DNA of 64,000 nt from JAAFIP01 sp043728315 (GTDB taxonomy: Bacteria; Pseudomonadota; Gammaproteobacteria; Burkholderiales; Burkholderiaceae_C), in the NCBI GenBank assembly GCA_043728315.1, contig JAYTMT010000150.1, positions 9,202-73,201 of the forward strand. The letters run 5' to 3'. Below the pieces are notes generated by a model that saw only the letters and a program-made list of their open reading frames with translations, ran no database searches and was not told the origin of the DNA. The translations under genes and the position numbers were made by a program. This document shows, one piece after another, positions 31,694-41,160 of this stretch (positions within the stretch are counted from its first letter, which is position 1; each line of letters opens with the position of its first letter).

Positions 31694-34600
31694 ATGCCAA
31701 TCCTGACAGGCGACATCAAACTACTTAAAGCCCAAGTGAATCTGGATACGCCAGATGGTGGTGGGGCTATGACCTCTGCCGAGGTGGTGGATGGGCTTAG
31801 CAATAATCTTTTTCCTGATGTGGCGGATTTGGAGCGGGTGTATGGCAATGTGGCGCTGCGCAAGATTTTTCCGGCTGTGTACACAAGCAATGTGGACTCG
31901 TATTACAAAGCGCACGCGATCATTAGCAAACCACCTGCGGACGCAAAAGTGAGTGTGAACCTTTTTACCACGCGCTCATGGACTGACAGGCGGCTGGATG
32001 CGAAGGAGGCGATTGAGCGCTACACGGGCAAAGGGCCGCGCTTGACCTGCCGGATACTGGAGGCGCATTATGCGGGCAGCTTGGTGCTTAACTTGTTTAG
32101 TTTGTCGGGCAGGGATTTCCCAGCTGAGAGCGATGCGGTGGTGATGCGCTCGCCCAATGGCGCGGAGCAAACAGTGCGGATTTTAAAAATCGCTATTTCG
32201 AAAGCACCCTACACAGTGAGCGAGGGCGGCGGTGTGGTAACTTTCGAAGCGTTTTTGGCGGTGTGTACGCTGAGTGCATACCTTGTGAACGATGTGGTGG
32301 GCCCGCCACTGGCGCGGGCGGTGACCAACGAGGCGGCCTACGCCCTGCTGTACAGCACCAATGTGGCGGCAGGTGCCAAGTTTTACAGTATTAAACCGCT
32401 GACGGCGGCGGCGGCATTGAACGCGCTGGCGGTGCAGGTGAGTGAGGTGTATAACTCTGTGGTGCCTGCTGCCGCTAGCGAGAGCCCGATCATTGACCAA
32501 TACCCGCTCGGGCTGCGGCGCAATGTGTCGCGCACTGCGGTGGCTGCTATTAGCCTGCCATCGGTAGCGGCTGCGCTGGGCCCTAACAGCGCGCTGCGCA
32601 CGCCTACGGCCATAGAGCCGGGCTCGCTGGTTTTAAACCACGCGGGCACGGTGTTTACGGACGATGGCGCTGGGCTGCTTAAGCAGGGCAGCACGACGGT
32701 GGGGGTGGTGGGGTATGCGGACGGGGTGTTGACTTTTGCAGCGGGTGCGCCGTCGTATGCCGCTGGCAGTAACGTGATTACCTACAAACCAGCCACCTCC
32801 AGCGGGGCGGCTGCACACAGCGAGAGCTTGGCAATTACGCAGGCGAATCAGGGCTTGGCTTTTGTTTATGCGTTTGAGCCGCCACCTGCGCCGGGCACTT
32901 TTACGGTGTCTTACATGGCGCAGGGGCGCTGGTATGACTTGACAGACAACGCCACCGGCCGCTTGGTGGGCGCAGACACCAGCTATGGCACGGGGAGCAT
33001 TAGCTACAGCACGGGCTCAGCCAGCATGACGCTGGGGGCGCTGCCTGATGTGGGCAGCGAGCTGGTGTTTAGCTGGGGGGATGCGGCAGCAGCCAAGGCG
33101 CTGCCTAATACGATTGCGCTGCCTGCGCGCCTGGTGGGCACTTGCGCACTGGATGGCTGGCTCTGGCAATCGGATAACCTGACTATGACTTGGACGCGCG
33201 GCGCTACGACTTATACGGCAACCGCAAACATAGTTACGGGCGCAATTGCGGGGGACGCTACTGGCAACGTATCGACTCGCACGCAGTGGCTTGGCTACCC
33301 CGGCTACTCTACGGTGGTGCAAATGAGCCCCGCTGTGCTGCCAGACGGGGCGGGTATGGTGACTTTTTCGGCCACACGCAGCGCGCAAACTCCGGCAACC
33401 CAAGCGGTGGCCGTGCCGGGGAGTGCCACGCTTGCGGGCGCGCCGATTGTGCCGGGCAACTTAGTGTGCACGCTGGGTGTAAGCGCGCCGCCCGGGCACA
33501 CATACCCCAGCATTGTTTACGCACGCGATGACAGGCAGGGCAACTTGGTGGTGGATGGCGCGGTGGTGGGTTCGGTTAACTACTCTACTGGCGCGGTGGT
33601 TTTTGTGGCTAACTACACGGCGGCCACTTACCTTAATGTGCTGCGCAGCAGGCCGAATCTGAATGGGGTAGGTACTTATTTTTACGACACGCAAGAGGCA
33701 TCGACTGCCACGATTACGCTGACTGCGGGCACGCGCACAGTGTCTTACTCACTGCCCGGCCACGCGGTGCAGGTGGCTAGCACTACAGCGCCGATGGCTT
33801 GGGGCTATCAAGTGCCACTGGCACCGGGGGGTGAGGTGGTGACTGACAGCCTTGCGCTGAGCGTGGGGGGTGAGGTGTACACCGCAGGCGGCGGCGTGCT
33901 GCGCAAGGGCTGGGATGCGCTTACGGCTACGCCAGCTATAAGCAGTGCGGGCACGGTGGGCTCTGCTGGGCTAATTACGGTGACTAGCCTGCCTGCCAAT
34001 GGCCAAAATGCCGTGGTGTGGAGCAATGTGGCTGAGAAGCTAAGCGGCGCTGGGCGTGTGCGGCAAGGGGTGTTTCGCACGAGCTCTGCGCCGATCAAAA
34101 TAGCGTCGGCCCAGCTGCAAAGCGGGGCGCTGATTGGCGTTTGCAACGCGGCTGGCGCGGTGTCGGGAGGGGGGTTTGGAGGGGCGGTGGACTTTTCGCG
34201 CGGGCTGGTGAAATGGTCGATCGCCGCACCGATACCCGCCGAAAGTTTGTCTTATAACGCGGTTTTTTTGCAATACTTACCGCTGGACGCGAACATATTG
34301 GGGCTGGACACTGCACGCTTGCCGCTGGACGGGCGTGTGCCGGTTTACAGGCCGGGCGATGTGGTGGTGGTGCACCACACAGATACCTACACTGTGCCGG
34401 GCACGCCTGTGGTGGGCACCGTGGTGAACGTGGGGCGTGTGCGGGTGAGCTATATCAAGCTGCGCGATAACTTGGGCGTGGCCGTGCCCGAGGCGATGCT
34501 GGACATGGACTTGGACGCAGGCACGGCTACGCTTAACTCTGGCTATGCGCTGGGGGCGCTGCAATTGCCGCTCAAGGCCGAGCACCGGATTGAGGACACG

Positions 34601-35158
34601 GTGTTGCTTACCGAGGTGCAAATCAGTGGCCTTCTTAAACTTAACCGCCCGCTGACACACGACTACCCCGCCAGCGGCGCGTATGCAAGCTCGGCTTTGG
34701 TGTTTGGTGATTTGCAGGCGCGGGTGTTTGGTAAATTGAGCCAAGAGACGTGGACTGGGGTGTGGTCGGATGCGCGCATTGGCAATGCCACTTCGGCGCA
34801 ATACAACGATGTGGTGTACCCGATTGGCTGCACCAACAGGGGGGCGCAGGAGCAGCGCTGGGCCTTGGTTTTTACCTCGGCCACGACGTTTAGGGTGCTA
34901 GGCGAGTCGGTGGGGCAAATTGCTACGGGCGACGTGAACTCGCCCTGCACCCCCGCTAACCCAGCCACGGGCCAGCCCTACTTTAGCCTGCTGCCTGCGG
35001 GCTGGGGCTCGGGCTGGAGTGCGGGCAATGTGCTGCGCTTTAACACTGCTGCGGCCAATTACCCGGTGTGGTTGGCACGCGCTATTTTGCAAGGCCCAGC
35101 CAGTGTGCTGGGCGACAGCTTTCAAATTGAGGCTCGCGGCAGCATTGACCGCGTTTAA
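31694..35158 (+). CDS. Large tail-tip protein (1154 residues)
   Basis: A 1154-residue structural protein beginning MPILTGDIKLLKAQVNLDTPDG. It is rich in Gly, Ala, Thr and Val, with many beta strands and recurring units such as GSLVLNHAGTVFTDDGAGLL, which recurs as VTDSLALSVGGEVYTAGGGVL. In siphovirus-type transposable phages one very large protein here forms the tail tip. The ATG at 31694 follows a short leader; an earlier TTG in frame is less likely. No enzymatic motif is seen. Confidence 0.75.
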   Translation: MPILTGDIKLLKAQVNLDTPDGGGAMTSAEVVDGLSNNLFPDVADLERVYGNVALRKIFPAVYTSNVDSYYKAHAIISKPPADAKVSVNLFTTRSWTDRRLDAKEAIERYTGKGPRLTCRILEAHYAGSLVLNLFSLSGRDFPAESDAVVMRSPNGAEQTVRILKIAISKAPYTVSEGGGVVTFEAFLAVCTLSAYLVNDVVGPPLARAVTNEAAYALLYSTNVAAGAKFYSIKPLTAAAALNALAVQVSEVYNSVVPAAASESPIIDQYPLGLRRNVSRTAVAAISLPSVAAALGPNSALRTPTAIEPGSLVLNHAGTVFTDDGAGLLKQGSTTVGVVGYADGVLTFAAGAPSYAAGSNVITYKPATSSGAAAHSESLAITQANQGLAFVYAFEPPPAPGTFTVSYMAQGRWYDLTDNATGRLVGADTSYGTGSISYSTGSASMTLGALPDVGSELVFSWGDAAAAKALPNTIALPARLVGTCALDGWLWQSDNLTMTWTRGATTYTATANIVTGAIAGDATGNVSTRTQWLGYPGYSTVVQMSPAVLPDGAGMVTFSATRSAQTPATQAVAVPGSATLAGAPIVPGNLVCTLGVSAPPGHTYPSIVYARDDRQGNLVVDGAVVGSVNYSTGAVVFVANYTAATYLNVLRSRPNLNGVGTYFYDTQEASTATITLTAGTRTVSYSLPGHAVQVASTTAPMAWGYQVPLAPGGEVVTDSLALSVGGEVYTAGGGVLRKGWDALTATPAISSAGTVGSAGLITVTSLPANGQNAVVWSNVAEKLSGAGRVRQGVFRTSSAPIKIASAQLQSGALIGVCNAAGAVSGGGFGGAVDFSRGLVKWSIAAPIPAESLSYNAVFLQYLPLDANILGLDTARLPLDGRVPVYRPGDVVVVHHTDTYTVPGTPVVGTVVNVGRVRVSYIKLRDNLGVAVPEAMLDMDLDAGTATLNSGYALGALQLPLKAEHRIEDTVLLTEVQISGLLKLNRPLTHDYPASGAYASSALVFGDLQARVFGKLSQETWTGVWSDARIGNATSAQYNDVVYPIGCTNRGAQEQRWALVFTSATTFRVLGESVGQIATGDVNSPCTPANPATGQPYFSLLPAGWGSGWSAGNVLRFNTAAANYPVWLARAILQGPASVLGDSFQIEARGSIDRV

Positions 35159-35175
35159 ATTTTTAGGAAAAAACC

Positions 35176-36429
35176 ATGCCATACCCCGTAAAGTATTTTG
35201 ATAGCACGCACCCCACCAGCCCCGTGCTGGGCGCAACGCAGGGCGATTTGGTGGCGCTGCTGGACGCGCTGCTGGTCACTGGCCACGCTATTAAAACGGT
35301 GGACAGCATCACGCGCGTGGGCAGCGTGGCTACCGCCACCGTGTCTGCTGGCCACCAATATCGGGAGGGGCAGGTGCTGCTTAGTCAGGGCTGGACGCAG
35401 CCCGAGTACAACGGAGAGGTGCAAGTGCTTGGCCGCACCGCCACAACCTACACATTTACCGTGACCGGCACGCCCACAACGCCAGCCACTACGGCTACCA
35501 GCGGCACGGCTAAGGTAGCGCCGCTGGGCTTTGAGAAGGTGTTTGCGGGGGCGAACAAAGCGGTTTACCGCAGCCCCAATTTGCTTAGCAACCGCCCATA
35601 TCTGCGGGTGGATGACAGCCTAGACCCTGTTTGGGATGCGTCTTATGCGAAATACGCCAAGGTGACCATGGCGCAGAGCATGATCGATGTGGATACTTTT
35701 GCGGGCGCTCGCGCGCCTTATGACGCGGCTTACCCGACGCGCAATGAGGTGGGCACGGGCGCTGGTAACACTGCCGCAAACGGCTGGTTCAAATGGGTTT
35801 ACGCGATGGGCAGCAACACCCCCGCGTACGCCGTGCCAACGGGTGCACGCGACTGGATTCTTCTGGGCGACGATCGAGGGTTTTACTTTTACACAAACTA
35901 TGAGCCCGGCGGCGCGAGAGGGGGCTACGGGCTCACCGACTTCGATTCTTACAAGCCAGGTGATAGTTTCAACACTATTTTATGCGCGCACGAGAACCCT
36001 GAGGCGGCAAATTCAGGCTACGGATACCCGAATCGGCGAAACTACGCCGCTTGGGAGCATCAATATGAAGGACGGGTAATTATGCGAAACTCGCTGCAAA
36101 TAGGCAGCCCGGTACGCGCTGCATATATCAGCTTGTCTGGGGCGGCTGGTGCTACGGTGAGTGGATACAGCACCAATTTTCCATTCCCGAACGCGGCAGA
36201 TTACAGCATGGTAACTGCGCCAGTACTGCTGCGCGAAGAGTCGGGGGCGCTGCGCGGCGCGATGCCGGGGCTGTTCCACATACAGCACCGCCAGCCGTTT
36301 CCAGACCGCACGGTGCTGGACAATATGGCTGGCTACGCAGGGCGCAAATTCTTGGTGATTGGCAGCTCTTACGAAAGCGCGGGCAACGTGTGCAGTCAGC
36401 TTTTTGACATCACCGGGCCTTGGAGATAA
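35176..36429 (+). CDS. Tail tip/fibre protein
   Basis: A 417-residue protein (MPYPVKYFDSTHPTSPVLGA) with AGGAAA upstream of the ATG. Its N-terminal 130 residues are beta-rich and likely attach to the tip; the rest has many aromatic and glycine residues (GDDRGFYFYTNYEPGGARGG), suggesting a surface or host-contact domain. It is part of the tail-tip cluster. Function inferred from context. Confidence 0.7.
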   Translation: MPYPVKYFDSTHPTSPVLGATQGDLVALLDALLVTGHAIKTVDSITRVGSVATATVSAGHQYREGQVLLSQGWTQPEYNGEVQVLGRTATTYTFTVTGTPTTPATTATSGTAKVAPLGFEKVFAGANKAVYRSPNLLSNRPYLRVDDSLDPVWDASYAKYAKVTMAQSMIDVDTFAGARAPYDAAYPTRNEVGTGAGNTAANGWFKWVYAMGSNTPAYAVPTGARDWILLGDDRGFYFYTNYEPGGARGGYGLTDFDSYKPGDSFNTILCAHENPEAANSGYGYPNRRNYAAWEHQYEGRVIMRNSLQIGSPVRAAYISLSGAAGATVSGYSTNFPFPNAADYSMVTAPVLLREESGALRGAMPGLFHIQHRQPFPDRTVLDNMAGYAGRKFLVIGSSYESAGNVCSQLFDITGPWR

Positions 36430-36431
36430 AT

Positions 36432-37409
36432 ATGGCGTGGTGGACTTCTGTGCCTGCGCTTACGCCACTGGTGGCGCATGACGCGCTGCGCGTGAGCGCT
36501 ACGCATTTTTTGGATGGGGTGGGAAATAACCACATGGGGCTTGGCGGTTGCACATTGGCTGAAACATACCCCTATGCCGCGAGTTACGCAGGGGCCGCAA
36601 ACCCCATGCCCTATACCAGCCCCGTGAACGTGCCTGCCCAAGGAGTGGTGTGTGTGTTTTACAAAGCCAGCTCTAACCTAGTGGCTTTTTACGAAAATGA
36701 TGGTGCGGCAGCTCAAAACTTCGCGCTTGACATAGAGCCCAACGGTACTCTGTACACATACTCCTCCCCGAACACCGCATTGCACACAGGAGGGTTGCCC
36801 TTTGGTGTTTATCGTTTTTTAGCTCTGCTTAAAGGAGCAAGCACCCAACAAGCGTACATCGACGGTGCGTTGATAGGCTCGGTAGGCGCAAACAACTCCG
36901 TGCCTGCTACTTTGTGGGGCATGGGCTATGGGTTGTCAGGTAACTCGTATGCTTTCGATTCAAACGACCGGTTCCTTGCGGCTGGCATATTTTCAGGCTC
37001 TGCGACGCTAGCCGACGTGCAGGCACTAGAAGCAGCGCTGCGGGTTGCGGTAGCCGCACCAATGCCTGGCGCGCGAATAGTGCTCAGAGCGCCAGCGCGT
37101 GCGGGGGCGCGCGCTTTAGGAGCGCTATCGGCAAATGTGGTTGATGTTGGCCGCGCGCGCGTGCAATTGTCGGCAGGGTTCATGGGCTTTGGCAGTATCG
37201 AAGGTGTGGTGACAGTCAACAACGTGCCCGCCTCTAAGCAGGTGCGGTTGTATGATAAGGCCAGCGGCGCGCTCGTGGCGCAAACGCAGAGCGCCGCAAG
37301 CGGTGGGTATGCCTTCACTGGTATCGACGCAGCGCGCGAATACTTTGTGGTGTCGCACGACAACGCGTGCCAATACAACGCTGTCGTGAGCGACATGATT
37401 AAGCTATGA
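36432..37409 (+). CDS. Tail protein with LamG-like and carboxypeptidase-regulatory-like domains
   Basis: A 325-residue protein starting MAWWTSVPALTPLVAHDALR. Residues about 40-210 resemble a LamG/concanavalin-type jelly roll (VVCVFYKASSNLVAFYENDG, then GVYRFLALLKGAS). Residues about 255-320 form a carboxypeptidase-regulatory-like Ig domain (GVVTVNNVPASKQVRLYDKA, SGGYAFTGIDA). Both are common in cell-binding tail proteins. The ATG two bases after the previous stop was preferred over an overlapping TTG. Confidence 0.7.
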   Translation: MAWWTSVPALTPLVAHDALRVSATHFLDGVGNNHMGLGGCTLAETYPYAASYAGAANPMPYTSPVNVPAQGVVCVFYKASSNLVAFYENDGAAAQNFALDIEPNGTLYTYSSPNTALHTGGLPFGVYRFLALLKGASTQQAYIDGALIGSVGANNSVPATLWGMGYGLSGNSYAFDSNDRFLAAGIFSGSATLADVQALEAALRVAVAAPMPGARIVLRAPARAGARALGALSANVVDVGRARVQLSAGFMGFGSIEGVVTVNNVPASKQVRLYDKASGALVAQTQSAASGGYAFTGIDAAREYFVVSHDNACQYNAVVSDMIKL

Positions 37410-37822
37410 CTTTGGGCGATGCGGTCACTGCCGATATGCTGCAAGCACTGACACGGGCGCTGGACAGTGACCCGAGCGGGGGAGGCAAGGCGCTTTTTTA
37501 CACCGCTCCGATACCGCTGGCCGGAGCGCCTGCGGGCGCTGCGGTGCTGCTCGCCACTGCGGTGTTCCCCAAGCCCAGCCTTGGCGCTGTGGCGGGGCGC
37601 ACGTTGACGCTTGCCGTGCCTGCGCCGTCTTTGGCTCAGGCCAGCGGCGCGGTGGCTTGGGTGCGGTTTGTCAACGGGGCAGGTCTGTTTGTGGGGGACG
37701 AAGACAGCGTGGGGATACCTGCCACCGCGGCGCGTATCAAAATAGACAACGGGCTGGGCACGCTGGTGCTGCAAACGGGTGGTTCGCTGAACAGCACCGT
37801 GGGCACTTGGGCGCTGCCATGA
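37406..37822 (+). CDS. Small tail-tip protein
   Basis: A 138-residue protein (MTLGDAVTADMLQALTRALD) rich in Ala, Gly and Val, overlapping both neighbours by four bases. Segments such as AVAWVRFVNGAGLFVGDED form beta strands. It probably belongs to the tip complex. No family recognised. Confidence 0.65.
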   Translation: MTLGDAVTADMLQALTRALDSDPSGGGKALFYTAPIPLAGAPAGAAVLLATAVFPKPSLGAVAGRTLTLAVPAPSLAQASGAVAWVRFVNGAGLFVGDEDSVGIPATAARIKIDNGLGTLVLQTGGSLNSTVGTWALP

Positions 37823-39645
37823 GTGTGGTGAATCTTAATTTTGCGGGGGTGTATGTCGCGCCGCTGGCCACTGCGGTGCTGCTAAATTTTGGCTCTGCGG
37901 TGGCGGTGGTGCCGCCTGCGTATGCAAGCGTGGGACTGCTTGCGCCTGAGCCTGTTTTTGGTTGTGCAGTGGGGTATGACAACGCGGTTAGCAGGCCGTT
38001 TACTCGCAGTGCTGGCGTGGCGTGGCAGGCAGCCGCGGCGCATGCCACGCAGGCGGGTTTGCCTTGGGTGCGCGGGCTGGAGTTTCGCGCCGCGGCCGCG
38101 CTGCCTTGGGATGCTGGCCTCGTGCGTGATGCACTGGCTGCGCTGCCTTTTGTGGCCACTGAGCCAGCACGCAGTGCCGGACTGGTTGCTTGGGATGCGG
38201 GGCAGGCTTTGTACCGCTCTGGCACCGATTCTTTTACCGATCTTTTGCCGCGCCACTCGGCTGGGCTTGCGCCTTGGCATGCGGGCGTGCTGGTGGCGCG
38301 CGCGGAGGGTGATAGCTGGGTCCAGCTTGTGCCACTGCCAGTGGCCAAGGGCGGGGCTTGGCAGGAGGCGCAGGCGCTGAGTCGGCGCACAGATGCGCGC
38401 TTTGCAGTGGCCGTGCCGTATTTGCGCCACGCGGTAGTACCTTGGCAGGCTACGCGCCAGCCTGCCGCTGGACGCGAAGCTCCGCCTCTTGCGCCGCCAG
38501 CATACACCCCGTTTACCAATCTCGATTTTCAGTGTCGGTACACGTTGCTAAATCCGCGCGCTGTCTTTTTAAACTTTGGTGCGCATCCTTGCCCCAACCA
38601 GTTTGGCGCACCGCTCTATGTTCTTCCCGCGAGGTTTTATATGTCAGTGAATAATGTCTCTGCGCTGCGCTTGCCCGATATGGCCGAAGTGCCTTTGTAC
38701 GGTGTGAATCTGTCGGCTGATGTGGGCAGCTTTGCTTGGTCATTTAGCGCTACCGGGCCAGACGCGCTGATGGGCTTGCTTGCGCCTGTCGGCGGCGCGC
38801 CAGTGCAGATCAAACTGGTGTTAAACGGGCTTGAATGGCGCTTTGTGGTGGACAGCAGGCGGCGCAGCCATGAATTTGGCCGCAAGAGTGTGCAGATTAC
38901 AGGGCGCAGCGTGACCGCGCTGCTGAGCGCACCGTTCTCGCGCGAGCAGCAGTATCTAAACTCCACCGCGCAAACAGCGCAGCAGTTGGCTTTGCAAGCC
39001 CTGAGCGCCAGCGGCGCGGGGCTAGACTGGGGCTTGGACGATTGGCTTGTGCCTGCGGGGGCTTGGTCGCACACGGGCGCGCCTTTGTCGGCTGTGCAGG
39101 CGATTGCGCAAGCGGCTGGGGGCTATGTGCAAAGCCACCGCAGCCTGCCTACCCTACTGGTGCGCCACCCTTACCCCACGCTGCCAGGCGGTGTGCCGGG
39201 TGGGCCATGGAACTGGGGCGGGGCTTTTGCGGCGGATGTGGCGCTTACGCCTGATGCGGTGATTACCGATGGCATTGAGCAGCAAGATTCGGTGGCAGTC
39301 AATGGCGTGTATGTCTCTGGCACGTCGCAGGGCGTGGTGGTGCTGGTCAAGCGCACTGGCACGGCGGGCGAGCTGCTGGGGGCGCTGGTGACCGACCCGT
39401 TGATTACGCATGTAACCGCGGCCACGCAGCGCGGGCTGGCGGTGCTGGGGGCAGCGGGGGCTAAATACTTGCAAACGCTGCAACTGCCCGTGCTGACGGG
39501 CGGTGCAAACCCGGGCGTGTTAGATGTTGGCCAACTGGTGCAGGTCAACGACACCGTGCCTTGGCGCGGACGGGTGCGCTCGGTTTCTGTGTCTGCCAGC
39601 AGCCCCAGTTTGCGCCAGACTGTGGCGATTGAGAGGCATCTATGA
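37819..39645 (+). CDS. Tail hub protein (608 residues)
   Basis: A 608-residue protein starting MSVVNLNFAGVYVAPLATAV at the ATG overlapping the preceding stop. The C-terminal ~350 residues (FYMSVNNVSALRLPDMAEVP, then GRKSVQITGRSVTALLSAPF) resemble baseplate/tail hub proteins of the gpP/gp44 and late-control-D type. The N-terminal part has repeated FRSAGLVPWDAG-like tryptophan motifs. It probably forms the central hub at the tail tip. Confidence 0.7.
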   Translation: MSVVNLNFAGVYVAPLATAVLLNFGSAVAVVPPAYASVGLLAPEPVFGCAVGYDNAVSRPFTRSAGVAWQAAAAHATQAGLPWVRGLEFRAAAALPWDAGLVRDALAALPFVATEPARSAGLVAWDAGQALYRSGTDSFTDLLPRHSAGLAPWHAGVLVARAEGDSWVQLVPLPVAKGGAWQEAQALSRRTDARFAVAVPYLRHAVVPWQATRQPAAGREAPPLAPPAYTPFTNLDFQCRYTLLNPRAVFLNFGAHPCPNQFGAPLYVLPARFYMSVNNVSALRLPDMAEVPLYGVNLSADVGSFAWSFSATGPDALMGLLAPVGGAPVQIKLVLNGLEWRFVVDSRRRSHEFGRKSVQITGRSVTALLSAPFSREQQYLNSTAQTAQQLALQALSASGAGLDWGLDDWLVPAGAWSHTGAPLSAVQAIAQAAGGYVQSHRSLPTLLVRHPYPTLPGGVPGGPWNWGGAFAADVALTPDAVITDGIEQQDSVAVNGVYVSGTSQGVVVLVKRTGTAGELLGALVTDPLITHVTAATQRGLAVLGAAGAKYLQTLQLPVLTGGANPGVLDVGQLVQVNDTVPWRGRVRSVSVSASSPSLRQTVAIERHL

Positions 39646-39869
39646 GCAATCCTTTTCGCTTATTTTTAGAGCTGCTGCCGCAGACTCCTTTGCTGATCGG
39701 CGAGGTGGTGGCCACGCATGGCGATGACACCAGCACGGTGCAATACCCCGGTGGTGGGCAGCAGCGGGTGCGAGGCTCGGGCTTTGCAGTGGCTGCTAAG
39801 GTGTTTGTGCGCTCGGGCGTAATCGAGGGCGCAGCGCCTGCGCTAGCGGCTTTTGTGGTGGAGGTATAG
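39642..39869 (+). CDS. Small tail-tip protein
   Basis: A 75-residue protein (MSNPFRLFLELLPQTPLLIG) overlapping the hub gene by four bases. GEVVATHGDDTSTVQYPGGG looks like a small OB-type or spike-collar fold seen next to hub proteins. It is the last gene of the tail operon. Confidence 0.65.
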   Translation: MSNPFRLFLELLPQTPLLIGEVVATHGDDTSTVQYPGGGQQRVRGSGFAVAAKVFVRSGVIEGAAPALAAFVVEV

Positions 39870-39958
39870 CACCGGACAAAAAAGGCGGGTAACTTAAAGC
39901 GCTGCGCTAACAGCTATTTAAGCCCCATTTCAAGCAGATATGACCTGCAAGTCGGACA

Positions 39959-39987
39959 AGCCCCGCCACTGTGTACACAGCGGGGCA
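39959..39987 (+). promoter_or_regulatory. Strong hairpin upstream of com
   Basis: GCCCCGC (39960-39966) pairs with GCGGGGC (39980-39986), and the loop holds a further TGTG/CACA pair. There is no T-run, so it looks like an RNA control element rather than a simple terminator. It lies 38 bases before the com start. The remaining intergenic bases 39870-39958 show no clear promoter and no copy of the late box. Confidence 0.6.
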
Positions 39988-40024
39988 AGCCTACCATATT
40001 TCCCAACAGGAAAGAGACTTGCAT

Positions 40025-40213
40025 ATGAACGAAATACGCTGCGGGGCTTGCAATCGTAAGCTCGGCGAAGGACAATTCACCCAACTCATGATTAAGTGCA
40101 CGCGTTGCGGCACCATGAACAACCTGAGGGCCGAGCGCCCCCAATCTGAGCGCCTAGAGCGTCAAAACCAACGAGGTAATGACCATGGGCATATCAATTC
40201 AAGACCAAGCTAA
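40025..40213 (+). CDS. com: Com-like zinc-finger translational regulator
   Basis: A 62-residue protein with two zinc-binding pairs, C6-x2-C9 (RCGACN) and C25-x2-C28 (KCTRCG), followed by a basic tail. This matches Mu Com, an RNA-binding protein that opens a hairpin to allow translation of the mom DNA-modification gene. Here it overlaps the start of an adenine methyltransferase gene by 29 bases, implying the same kind of control. The ATG has GGAAAGAG upstream. Confidence 0.85.
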   Translation: MNEIRCGACNRKLGEGQFTQLMIKCTRCGTMNNLRAERPQSERLERQNQRGNDHGHINSRPS

Positions 40214-40988
40214 GGCTAAATCATTTTTAGGCTGGGTGGGCGGCAAAAGCCAGCTCACCAAGACCATCATCCCGCTTATTCCCCAGCACAAGGGCTATGT
40301 AGAGGTATTTGCGGGGGCTGCTTGGATGCTTTTTCGCAAGCCGCCAAGCGATGTGGAGATCATCAATGACCTCAACCGTGACCTGACCACGCTTTACAAG
40401 GTGGTACAGCTTCACCTTGAGGAGTTTCTGCGCTACTTTAAGTGGATTTTGGTGAGCCGCGAGGAGTTTGAGCGGTTCAAGGTGCTCGATCCTGAGCAGA
40501 TGACGGATATTCAGCGGGCAGCGCGGTTCTTTTACTTGATCAAAGGCGGGTTCGGTTCGCGGGTGACGAACCCGAGCTTTGGGATTGGTGCAACGCAAAA
40601 GCCTCGGATTAATCTGTTGCGCTTGGAGGAGGATTTGAGCGAGGCGCATATGCGGCTGTCTCGGGTTTTTGTGGATAACAGGCCGTATGGGGATTGCATC
40701 AAGCGCTTTGATAGGCCGACCACGTTTTTCTATGTTGATCCGCCCTACTACGACTGCGAGGAATACTACGGTAAAAACATGTTCGCAAAGGCCGATTTTG
40801 AGCGCCTACGTGACCTACTGTCTGATGCCAAGGGCAAATGGATCGTGTCGATTAACGACGTGCCGGAAATACGGGCTCTCTTCAGGGGCTTTGAAATCAA
40901 GCCTGTGGCCACCAACTACAGCGTATCGGCGGGGAAGCGGCAGGCTGTCACCGAGCTTTTAATCGCCAATTTCAAAATGCCTAATTAG
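40185..40988 (+). CDS. D12-class DNA adenine-N6 methyltransferase
   Basis: A 267-residue Dam-like methyltransferase transferring a methyl group from S-adenosylmethionine to adenine in DNA. GGKS lies at residues 19-22, the SAM-binding FAGAAW at 42-47 and the catalytic DPPY at 185-188. GAGG lies eight bases before the ATG at 40185 but only two before an ATG at 40179, which decides the start. The target could be GATC as for Dam, but this cannot be read from the sequence. It replaces mom of Mu and probably shields phage DNA from restriction. Confidence 0.92.
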   Translation: MGISIQDQAKAKSFLGWVGGKSQLTKTIIPLIPQHKGYVEVFAGAAWMLFRKPPSDVEIINDLNRDLTTLYKVVQLHLEEFLRYFKWILVSREEFERFKVLDPEQMTDIQRAARFFYLIKGGFGSRVTNPSFGIGATQKPRINLLRLEEDLSEAHMRLSRVFVDNRPYGDCIKRFDRPTTFFYVDPPYYDCEEYYGKNMFAKADFERLRDLLSDAKGKWIVSINDVPEIRALFRGFEIKPVATNYSVSAGKRQAVTELLIANFKMPN

Positions 40989-41055
40989 AGGTTTGGTGGC
41001 GTAAACCTCAAAATTAGCAAATAAGCTAATTTAAGAATGCGCAAGTTGCTGGTCT

Positions 41056-41133
41056 CCACCAGAGCCGAGCGCTGTCTACATTATGTGTAGATAGTGCTTG
41101 GCTTCGGTGGCGAACAGAGCGGTACCGAAGGCC
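41056..41133 (+). promoter_or_regulatory. Long RNA hairpin with a competing alternative stem
   Basis: CCACC (41056-41060) pairs with GGTGG (41106-41110), enclosing a 17-bp stem (41064-41080 with 41086-41102, loop TTATG). The only mismatches on the + strand RNA are one A-C; four pairs are G-U. An alternative stem, GGCTTCGGT (41100-41108) with ACCGAAGGCC (41124-41133), uses part of the first stem, so the two exclude each other. It lies in the leader of the gene at 41161. G-U pairs on one strand only point to an RNA acting in the + orientation. A smaller AAATTAGC/GCTAATTT hairpin precedes it (41014-41035). Confidence 0.7.
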
Positions 41134-41160
41134 TACCAACCCTAACCCAGAGAGCCAATT

